DNA from: Oscillospiraceae bacterium
GTDB lineage: Bacteria > Bacillota > Clostridia > Oscillospirales > Ruminococcaceae
DNA length: 5,769 nt
Direction of reading: 5' to 3'
NCBI GenBank assembly: GCA_017394475.1
Contig: JAFPYQ010000016.1
Location: forward strand, 1 to 5,769
In this document: piece by piece, positions 1-4,027 of the stretch
How positions within the stretch are numbered: position 1 is the first letter of the stretch
Layout: every line of letters begins with the position of its first letter
Made by a program: the position numbers and the translations under genes
Notes under the pieces: model-generated
What the model was told of the DNA's origin: nothing
What the model saw: the letters and a program-made list of their open reading frames with translations, nothing else
Database searches by the model: none

Positions 1-925
1 GATCTGCATCATAGCCGTATCCTTCAACAGACTCTATCATATTCTTTATGTTCTGATCGTCATATTCTTCAATGCTCGGGTCAAAGAAGTAGAACACAAC
101 AGGTTTTTCTGCCGCAAGCCCGGACATGGTATGTGTAGCGCCTTCCCCATCCAGCAGCGTAAGGTCGGGCACATCTTGGATAAGAAAATCATCAAGAGTG
201 AGGGTAATGTCAATATTGCCATTCTTAAGATCAAGGTAATGTGCATATACATCGTTGAATCCATCATAATCCCCTGCTGACATGACATCGATGAACTTTT
301 TCAGATCCGCTTCCGCCTGGAAGGTTATCCTCAGAGAGCCCCTGATCTCGCCGTTCTCATCATAGAAAAGCGTAACGGGCACACCGCGGAGACCCAGCTC
401 CTCGTCCTGTCTTACATCCCCCGAGGTATAGTAATAGACAGGGAATGTATAGTCATTGTATTCAAGGAATTTCTCCACATCCTCCTGCTTCTCGTAGTCA
501 TCTATCATGATAAACTGGATATCATCGCCGTATTCCTTGTAGCATTTCTCATAGTAGGGCAGTTCATGAAGGCACGGAGGGCACCATGTAGCCCAGAAAT
601 TCACGATGGCGGGCTTTCCTTTTATGAACTCCGACAAGAGCTTCTCCTCGCCGCTGCTGTTCGTCACCTTGAAATCCTTGAGTTCGGTGAGCACAAGCTC
701 CTCCATACCCTTACCATCGCCGGCTTCTGCAGTCTCCTGTGTGCTCTGCTCTGTCTGCGCTTCGGTGGCGGTATCCGCAGAGCTTGCAGAAGTGACTGCT
801 TCGGTCTGTACAGTCGTTGCAGCAGTCTCCGTTGCGGTCTCCTTCGGGGTATCCTTATTTGCACAGCTGCTCATCGCTAAGATCATCACCGCTGCAACAG
901 CGGCCTTATATATTCTTTTATCCAT
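1..925 (-). CDS. TlpA-like thioredoxin-fold lipoprotein, C-terminus cut by window edge
   Basis: An open frame of 308 codons runs from ATG at 925-923 off the left edge without a stop. Residues 1-21 form a lipoprotein signal peptide: basic N-terminus, hydrophobic core, and a lipobox ending MSSC with Cys21 as the likely lipidated residue. Residues 22-73 are a Thr/Ala/Glu-rich tether. Residues 80-215 are a TlpA/redoxin domain with the active site WATWCPPC (Cys115, Cys118) and the cis-proline loop GVPVT at 181-185. The expected role is extracytoplasmic thiol-disulfide exchange on the outer face of the membrane. From about residue 240 a second, similar unit seems to begin (LTLLDGEG, then KPVVFYFFDPS), but without cysteines where CPPC would be. 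The start is supported by the site GAAAGGTG at 939-932 and its own promoter. The family call is secure; the substrate is unknown. Confidence 0.92.
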   Translation of the reverse strand, partial: MDKRIYKAAVAAVMILAMSSCANKDTPKETATETAATTVQTEAVTSASSADTATEAQTEQSTQETAEAGDGKGMEELVLTELKDFKVTNSSGEEKLLSEFIKGKPAIVNFWATWCPPCLHELPYYEKCYKEYGDDIQFIMIDDYEKQEDVEKFLEYNDYTFPVYYYTSGDVRQDEELGLRGVPVTLFYDENGEIRGSLRITFQAEADLKKFIDVMSAGDYDGFNDVYAHYLDLKNGNIDITLTLDDFLIQDVPDLTLLDGEGATHTMSGLAAEKPVVFYFFDPSIEEYDDQNIKNMIESVEGYGYDAD

Positions 926-945
926 TTTATTCACCTTTCTTCGGG

Positions 946-980
946 CCGTATCGATCCTCCGCACTTTGCACACGATACGG
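946..980 (-). promoter_or_regulatory. Hairpin in the leader of the thioredoxin lipoprotein mRNA
   Basis: CCGTATCG (946-953) and CGATACGG (973-980) form a perfect 8-bp inverted repeat with a 19-nt loop. It lies in the roughly 87-nt leader predicted from the promoter at 1047-1019, a few bases upstream of the ribosome binding site. It has no following U tract in the minus-strand transcript, so it is not an obvious terminator. It could be an mRNA stabiliser, a translational control element or a protein-binding palindrome. Function is inference. Confidence 0.4.
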
Positions 981-1018
981 ATGCTGAGAGCTTACCGTCA
1001 TCGGAAACATCTGTTATG

Positions 1019-1047
1019 ATTATACCATATATCATCCGATAATTCAA
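1019..1047 (-). promoter_or_regulatory. Promoter of the thioredoxin lipoprotein gene
   Basis: On the minus strand a -35 box TTGAAT (1047-1042) is followed after exactly 17 bp by a perfect -10 box TATAAT (1024-1019), preceded by TGG to give an extended -10. Transcription should start near 1012. The position, upstream of the ATG at 925 and divergent from the promoter at 1133, fits a SigA-type promoter. Confidence 0.8.
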
Positions 1048-1132
1048 CCACAAGTAATTTACATATCGTAAAAAAGTCCGTCATTTATAAAAGTATGCAC
1101 ATCACGCATACACAAGTATAAAATATAAGCAT

Positions 1133-1161
1133 TTTACATATCAGGATCATTGTGATATAAT
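1133..1161 (+). promoter_or_regulatory. Promoter of the alcohol dehydrogenase-cupin operon
   Basis: The -35 box TTTACA (1133-1138), a 17-bp spacer and a perfect TATAAT (1156-1161) with TGA directly before it make a strong extended -10 promoter. The start should be near 1168, giving a leader of about 69 nt before the ATG at 1237. It is divergent from the promoter at 1047-1019, with about 85 bp between the two -35 boxes. Confidence 0.82.
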
Positions 1162-1174
1162 AAAGACAAACAGC

Positions 1175-1204
1175 GATGATCACGGTTATCCGCCGCAGAT
1201 CATC
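1175..1204 (+). promoter_or_regulatory. Small inverted repeat in the alcohol dehydrogenase leader
   Basis: GATGATC (1175-1181) and GATCATC (1198-1204) are perfect inverted repeats separated by 16 nt, just after the predicted transcription start. They could form a weak 5'-end stem or serve as an operator half-site pair. The arms are AT-rich and only 7 bp, so chance is possible. Confidence 0.25.
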
Positions 1205-1236
1205 TTACCTGCAATAAATGATGGGAGGCATTCATT

Positions 1237-2406
1237 ATGCTCGGCAATTTCAGTTATCACAATCCTACAAAGCTCTATTTCGGTGAAAATTCAATACAGA
1301 ACCTCAAAGACGAACTGCTGCGATACGGCAAAAACGTTCTGTTTGTATACGGCGGAGGCTCAATAAAGAAAAACGGCATCTACGACGATATCATCACCAT
1401 ACTGGATCAATGCGGAAAGAATGTAACAGAAGTATCGGGCGTTATGCCGAATCCTACTGCAGAAAAGCTCCGTGAAGGTGTAAAAACGGCTAAGGAGCAC
1501 AAAACAGATCTTATCCTTGCGGTAGGCGGCGGATCGGTCTGCGATTATTCAAAGGCGGTATCGGTGTCCGTACACTGTGACGATGATCCATGGGAAAAGT
1601 ATTTTGCACGTTTTGAGGAACCCGACTGTGAGATAGTACCCGTGGGCTGTGTCCTTACTATGGCGGGTACAGGCTCTGAAATGAACGGCGGTTCTGTCAT
1701 AACCAACCATGAACAGCACCTGAAAATAGGGCATGTATTCGGCGATGAGGTCATGCCGAAATTTTCCATCCTTGATCCCAAGTACACCATGACACTTCCG
1801 AAATATCAGATGTGCGCCGGCATATATGATATTTTCAATCACATCTGTGAGCAGTATTTCTCGGGCGAGGATGACAACACATCCGATTATATCAGCGAGG
1901 GACTGATGAGAGGACTTATCCATGCCTCCCGCATCGCGGTAAATGACCCGCAGGACTATGAAGCGCGTTCAAATATCATGTGGACTGCTACATGGGCACT
2001 CAACACACTGATCTCAAAGGGCAAATCCACCGACTGGATGGTCCACATGCTCGGACAGGCTGTAGGAGCATATACCGATGCCACCCACGGAATGACCCTC
2101 GCGGCAGTCTCATTGCCATATTATCGCTACATCATGCCCTATGGCTTGAAGAAGTTCGCAAGATTTGCCAAAGAAGTTTGGTGCATCCCTGCCGACGGCA
2201 AGACCGATGAACAGCTTGCAGCTCAGGGTCTTGATGCGATGGGAAGCTGGATGAAGGAGATAGGTCTTGTCATGAACATTTCCGAACTCGGCGCAACAGA
2301 AGATATGATCGAAGGCATCGCAGATGCTACCCTTATCCTTGAAGGCGGTTACAAGCTGCTTGACCGCAGCGAGATCGTAAAGATACTCACCGAAAGCATG
2401 AAGTAA
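1237..2406 (+). CDS. Iron-containing alcohol dehydrogenase, YqhD/butanol dehydrogenase type
   Basis: A 389-residue cytoplasmic oxidoreductase of the group III, metal-dependent alcohol dehydrogenase family, expected to reduce aldehydes to alcohols with NAD(P)H. The N-terminal dinucleotide-binding half contains the GGGS signature (97-100, in LILAVGGGSVCDYSKA) with Asp103, and AGTGSE (143-148). The C-terminal helical half keeps all four expected metal ligands: Asp198 and His202 (in YDIFNH), His270 (in DWMVHMLGQ) and His284 (in DATHG). Length matches YqhD-like proteins (about 385-390). The ATG has GGGAGG at 1223-1228, 8 nt upstream. The next gene follows after 23 bp, so the two form an operon from the promoter at 1133. 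Butanol dehydrogenase versus general aldehyde reductase, and NADH versus NADPH, cannot be decided from sequence reading alone. Confidence 0.95.
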   Translation: MLGNFSYHNPTKLYFGENSIQNLKDELLRYGKNVLFVYGGGSIKKNGIYDDIITILDQCGKNVTEVSGVMPNPTAEKLREGVKTAKEHKTDLILAVGGGSVCDYSKAVSVSVHCDDDPWEKYFARFEEPDCEIVPVGCVLTMAGTGSEMNGGSVITNHEQHLKIGHVFGDEVMPKFSILDPKYTMTLPKYQMCAGIYDIFNHICEQYFSGEDDNTSDYISEGLMRGLIHASRIAVNDPQDYEARSNIMWTATWALNTLISKGKSTDWMVHMLGQAVGAYTDATHGMTLAAVSLPYYRYIMPYGLKKFARFAKEVWCIPADGKTDEQLAAQGLDAMGSWMKEIGLVMNISELGATEDMIEGIADATLILEGGYKLLDRSEIVKILTESMK

Positions 2407-2429
2407 CGATCCAACGAACGGAGGCATAT

Positions 2430-3182
2430 ATGAACACGAAGATAGTCCAGACAGCAGGCAAAGATCAGCTGGGGAGCTTTGCGCCCGACTTTGCTCATTT
2501 CAATGATGATATCCTTTTCGGCGAGAACTGGAACAATACGGATATCAGTCTCAGGACCCGCTGTATCATAACAGTTGTGGCACTTATGGCGCAGGGCGTT
2601 ACCGATAATTCCATACGCTATCATATCAGAAATGCAAAAGATCACAGTGTTTCCCGGAAGGAGATGGCAGCGATCATCACGCATACTGCATTCTACGCAG
2701 GATGGCCTCACGCATGGGCGGTGTTCGGTATCGCAAAAGAGGTCTATGGGGACAGCACTGCCGCATCGGATAAAGACAGTTTTCAGAATGAGATCATGTT
2801 CCCTGTCGGGGAGCCTAATCCATACGGCAAATACTTTGTGGGGCAAAGCTATCTGGCACAGGTATCCTCCGAACAGATACCCATATTCAATGTGACCTTT
2901 GAACCGGGCTGCCGAAACAACTGGCATATCCATCATGCAAAAAGCGGCGGCGGGCAGATGCTCATCTGCATCGGCGGAAATGGTTATTATCAGGAATGGG
3001 GAAAGGATGCAAGGAAGCTGAGCCCCGGCGATATCGTCAACATCCCCGCAAACGTGAAGCACTGGCACGGTGCGGCACCCGACAGCTGGTTTGCCCACCT
3101 TGCCATAGAGATACAAGGCGAGGACAGCAGTACAGAATGGTGCGAAGCGGTATCTGATGCAGATTACAGAAGCCTCGGATAA
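2430..3182 (+). CDS. Carboxymuconolactone decarboxylase-like/cupin fusion protein
   Basis: A 250-residue soluble protein of two domains. Residues about 35-108 resemble the gamma-carboxymuconolactone decarboxylase (CMD) family, with the typical helical pattern RTRCIITVVALMAQG and then HTAFYAGWPHAWA (84-96); there is no AhpD-type CxxC pair. Residues about 145-230 are a cupin barrel. Motif 1 has Gly160, His166, His168 and Gln176 where the usual ligand is Glu; motif 2 has Gly200, Pro206 and His211, followed by His213. Metal binding is therefore likely, with a Gln variant. GGAGG at 2420-2424 lies 5 nt before the ATG. It sits 23 bp behind the alcohol dehydrogenase and should share its mRNA. Such CMD-cupin proteins are common beside oxidoreductases, and their substrates are mostly unknown. 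A role in processing small carbonyl or quinone-like compounds is inference. Confidence 0.9.
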   Translation: MNTKIVQTAGKDQLGSFAPDFAHFNDDILFGENWNNTDISLRTRCIITVVALMAQGVTDNSIRYHIRNAKDHSVSRKEMAAIITHTAFYAGWPHAWAVFGIAKEVYGDSTAASDKDSFQNEIMFPVGEPNPYGKYFVGQSYLAQVSSEQIPIFNVTFEPGCRNNWHIHHAKSGGGQMLICIGGNGYYQEWGKDARKLSPGDIVNIPANVKHWHGAAPDSWFAHLAIEIQGEDSSTEWCEAVSDADYRSLG

Positions 3183-3188
3183 TTTTCT

Positions 3189-3220
3189 GAAAAATATACC
3201 TGCGGTATACTTGATTTTTC
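3189..3220 (+). terminator. Weak AT-rich terminator-like hairpin after the operon
   Basis: Directly after the stop codon of the cupin gene, TATACC (3195-3200) and GGTATA (3204-3209) pair around a 3-nt loop. Outer arms GAAAAAT (3189-3195) and ATTTTTC (3214-3220) are also complementary. The 3' arm supplies a T5 run. The stem is AT-rich, so termination is probably incomplete. The T-rich 3' arm overlaps the -35 box of the next promoter. Confidence 0.5.
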
Positions 3221-3239
3221 CGTGATCATGTGCTATAAT
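3211..3239 (+). promoter_or_regulatory. Promoter of the structured RNA unit
   Basis: TTGATT (3211-3216), 17-bp spacer, perfect TATAAT (3234-3239) preceded by TGC: an extended -10 promoter. Transcription should begin near 3246, so the transcript opens with the small hairpin TGCCT-GATA-AGGCA (3245-3258). Its presence so close behind the cupin gene shows that what follows is an independent transcription unit. Confidence 0.8.
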
Positions 3240-3312
3240 GTATTTGCCTGATAAGGCAGGAGCAGTCACACAGATGACTGTTGTCATGAAATTACGAAAG
3301 GAGCTGCCCCGG

Positions 3313-3423
3313 ATGAAACTGTTCACTATTGTATTTCTGTATAGCGAGCATCATGAAGAGAGTTTCTATCACGAAAGTGAAGAAGCTCATATCGTGCTGC
3401 ATACAGATAAGCGTAGTGGATGA
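3313..3423 (+). CDS. Possible 36-residue His/Glu-rich small protein
   Basis: ATG at 3313 opens a 36-codon frame ending in TGA at 3423. It has the site AAAGGAG at 3297-3303, 9 nt upstream, better than chance would usually give, and sits inside a unit with its own promoter and terminator. The product starts MKLFTIVFLYS, followed by an unusually acidic and His-rich stretch (His13, His14, His20, His26, His30 and six Glu between 12 and 24), which could bind a metal. I do not recognise the protein. Most of the frame (3336-3407) coincides with the long RNA hairpin, so the His/Glu pattern may be a by-product of RNA pairing. It could be a real small protein, a leader peptide or no gene at all. An in-frame ATG at 3238 overlaps the -10 box and is excluded as a start. 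Confidence 0.4.
   Translation: MKLFTIVFLYSEHHEESFYHESEEAHIVLHTDKRSG
3336..3407 (+). repeat. 72-nt long imperfect inverted repeat (hairpin with GAAA loop)
   Basis: Pairing from the outside in: TCTGTAT (3336-3342) with ATACAGA (3401-3407); a 5-nt one-sided bulge AGCGA (3343-3347); GCA (3348-3350) with TGC (3398-3400); a T/C mismatch; CATGA (3352-3356) with TCGTG (3392-3396); an AGA/ATA internal loop; GAGTTTCT (3360-3367) with AGAAGCTC (3381-3388); a bulged A3368; TCAC (3369-3372) with GTGA (3377-3380). A GAAA tetraloop of the GNRA class caps it at 3373-3376. About 28 pairs including G-U are possible. The regular bulges look like those of a structured RNA rather than a simple palindrome. Confidence 0.75.
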
Positions 3424-3466
3424 CCGTCAGGGACACTTTCTTTGTTTTGTCTCCATATAGATTTTG

Positions 3467-3499
3467 CACCGTCTGTATGCATTGCAGACGGTGTTTTTT
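3467..3499 (+). terminator. Strong intrinsic terminator
   Basis: CACCGTCTG (3467-3475) and CAGACGGTG (3485-3493) form a perfect 9-bp stem with a 9-nt loop, followed at once by T6 (3494-3499). It ends the transcript started near 3246. ACCGTC also occurs at 3423-3428, just upstream, and could compete with the 5' arm for GACGGT, which would be a simple antiterminator; that is speculative. The XRE gene lies directly downstream. Confidence 0.88.
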
Positions 3500-3506
3500 C
3501 TGTCCC

Positions 3507-3517
3507 ATGACCGATAC
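3507..3517 (+). repeat. 11-bp direct repeat, upstream copy
   Basis: ATGACCGATAC occurs here, between the terminator and the ribosome binding site of the XRE gene, and again at 3760-3770 across its stop codon. The two copies bracket the gene 253 bp apart. It could be an operator pair, a target-site duplication from an inserted cassette, or chance. Confidence 0.5.
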
Positions 3518-3538
3518 AAAGAAAGGAGTTCACTTACA

Positions 3539-3763
3539 ATGCCTATCATTGATGTGAAAGCAACGGGAAATAATATCAAGGACATAATAAAGTCCAAGGG
3601 ATTCAAAATATCCGATGTACAGGCGAGGTGCGGCTTCAACACTCCTCAGGCCATCTTCAAATGGATGCGCGGGGATGCCGTCCCCACTATCGACAACCTT
3701 ATAATCCTTGCGGATATGTTTGACACAACGATTGATAAAATAATAATCGTCACTCGTATATGA
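3539..3763 (+). CDS. Small XRE/Cro-type helix-turn-helix DNA-binding protein
   Basis: A 74-residue protein that is almost entirely one Cro/C1-type helix-turn-helix domain. Helix 1 covers NNIKDIIKSKG (11-21); the recognition part follows, KISDVQARCGFNTPQAIFKWMRG (23-45), ending in the typical W-x-x-G turn; then VPTIDNLIILADMFDTTIDKII, the usual dimer-side helices. No effector domain is present, so it probably binds DNA as a dimer or works with a partner. The start at 3539 is chosen because AAAGGAG (3522-3528) lies 10 nt upstream; the frame also extends to an ATG at 3464, but that lies just before the terminator stem. No convincing promoter is seen between the terminator and the gene, so transcription may depend on read-through from 3246. 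Target genes are unknown. Confidence 0.85.
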   Translation: MPIIDVKATGNNIKDIIKSKGFKISDVQARCGFNTPQAIFKWMRGDAVPTIDNLIILADMFDTTIDKIIIVTRI

Positions 3764-3770
3764 CCGATAC
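3760..3770 (+). repeat. 11-bp direct repeat, downstream copy
   Basis: Exact second copy of ATGACCGATAC, overlapping the TGA stop (3761-3763) of the XRE gene. The bases on either side differ from those of the first copy at 3507-3517. Confidence 0.5.
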
Positions 3771-3773
3771 TGC

Positions 3774-3811
3774 GGATATCCCACGCCTTTCACCGTGCGG
3801 GGATACCCGCA
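3774..3811 (+). other. Hairpin-forming segment between XRE gene and tRNA-His
   Basis: Two alternative folds are visible. TGCGGG (3796-3801) pairs with CCCGCA (3806-3811) around a GATA loop; alternatively TATCCC-A-CGC (3777-3786) pairs with GCG-GGGATA (3797-3805) with one bulged A. The 8-bp palindrome GGATATCC sits at 3774-3781. There is no T run, so it is not a standard terminator. It may be a 5' processing structure of the tRNA precursor or the 3' end of the XRE mRNA. Confidence 0.4.
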
Positions 3812-3815
3812 ATAT

Positions 3816-3890
3816 GGTGGTCGTCGTCTAATGGCAGGACATCAGATCGTGGCTCTGAGAACGAAGGTTCGATCCCTTTCGATCACCCCA
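3816..3890 (+). tRNA. tRNA-His (anticodon GTG), CCA encoded
   Basis: A full cloverleaf can be drawn. Acceptor GTGGTCG (3817-3823) pairs with CGATCAC (3880-3886) with one G-U. The D stem is GTCT/GGAC (3826-3829 and 3837-3840) around AATGGCA. The anticodon stem is TCAGA/TCTGA (3842-3846 and 3854-3858) with loop TCGTGGC. The variable loop is 4 nt, and the T arm is GAAGG-TTCGATC-CCTTT (3863-3879). The discriminator is C3887, followed by CCA. G3816 can pair with C3887, giving the extra G-1:C73 pair that identifies tRNA-His and supports GTG as anticodon. Odd points are C instead of the near-universal U at position 33 (C3848) and C at position 9. A clear promoter was not found; it may be read from upstream. 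Confidence 0.88.
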
Positions 3891-3945
3891 CATAAACAAA
3901 TCCACCCGAACGGTGATGGCAGCAGACCATATCCGCAACTTTTCC

Positions 3946-3965
3946 GCACTGATCTCGGTCAGTGC
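3946..3965 (+). terminator. Hairpin downstream of tRNA-His
   Basis: GCACTGA (3946-3952) and TCAGTGC (3959-3965) form a perfect 7-bp stem with a 6-nt loop, 55 nt after the tRNA CCA end. Only TTATCC follows, so a classical U tract is missing. It may take part in 3' processing or in weak termination. Confidence 0.4.
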
Positions 3966-3982
3966 TTATCCGCCGATGATCA

Positions 3983-4010
3983 TTCCCTGCCCGAACACAC
4001 GGACAGGGAA
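3983..4010. terminator. Hairpin between the converging tRNA-His and sigma factor genes
   Basis: TTCCCTG (3983-3989) pairs with CAGGGAA (4004-4010), with an inner CCG/CGG extension beyond one mismatch. On the plus strand a T-rich stretch follows after a few bases (TTTTATTAT from 4018), so it could end the tRNA transcript. On the minus strand it lies 18 nt after the sigma factor stop codon but has no U tract. It is best read as a weak, possibly bidirectional terminator. Confidence 0.5.
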
Positions 4011-4027
4011 GCATTAGTTTTATTATA

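Larger units (their letters stand above)
3246..3499 (+). ncRNA. Candidate structured RNA of about 250 nt (small RNA or attenuator leader)
   Basis: The segment lies between a good promoter and a strong intrinsic terminator and is full of complementary segments. From 5' to 3': TGCCT/AGGCA (3245-3258, GATA loop); GGCAG (3255-3259) with CTGCC (3304-3308) as a possible enclosing stem; CAGTCA/TGACTG (3263-3280), competing with ATGAC/GTCAT (3274-3287); a long hairpin at 3336-3407; GGGACA/TGTCTC (3430-3453, one G-U pair); and the terminator stem at 3467-3493. I do not recognise it as SRP RNA, RNase P RNA, tmRNA, 6S RNA or a riboswitch class I know. It also contains a possible 36-codon ORF with a good ribosome binding site, so it may be an mRNA rather than a non-coding RNA. 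The XRE gene begins 40 bp after the terminator, so it may act as an attenuating leader for that gene. Confidence 0.5.

Noticed and set aside
566..1019. Plus-strand open frames opposite the thioredoxin gene and its promoter
   Set aside because: They are antisense to a well-supported lipoprotein and cross its leader and promoter region.
2349..3326. A 325-residue open frame on the minus strand
   Set aside because: It lies antisense to the cupin gene and the end of the dehydrogenase gene, whose families are clear. It shows no recognisable domain and is an effect of codon composition.
3360..3388. Resemblance of the GAAA-capped stem to domain V of a group II intron
   Set aside because: The conserved domain V 5' sequence and the two-nucleotide bulge on the 3' strand are missing, and no reverse transcriptase or intron boundaries are nearby.
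3238..3423. A 61-residue version of the small ORF starting at ATG 3238
   Set aside because: The start overlaps the -10 box and lies before the predicted transcription start, with no ribosome binding site. The ATG at 3313 fits much better.
3246..3499. Known housekeeping RNA (SRP RNA, 6S RNA, RNase P RNA)
   Set aside because: The conserved SRP helix-8 sequence, the 6S open-promoter-like bubble and the RNase P core motifs are not seen. This is by eye only; an Infernal search would decide.
3464..3763. A 99-residue version of the XRE protein starting at ATG 3464
   Set aside because: The extra codons cover the intrinsic terminator and show no domain features; AAAGGAG at 3522-3528 marks 3539 as the start.
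3841..3857. Shifting the tRNA anticodon loop by one base to restore U33 (anticodon CGT, Thr)
   Set aside because: It breaks the anticodon stem with a C-C mismatch at the third pair, whereas the GTG reading has five perfect pairs and the G-1:C73 pair of tRNA-His.
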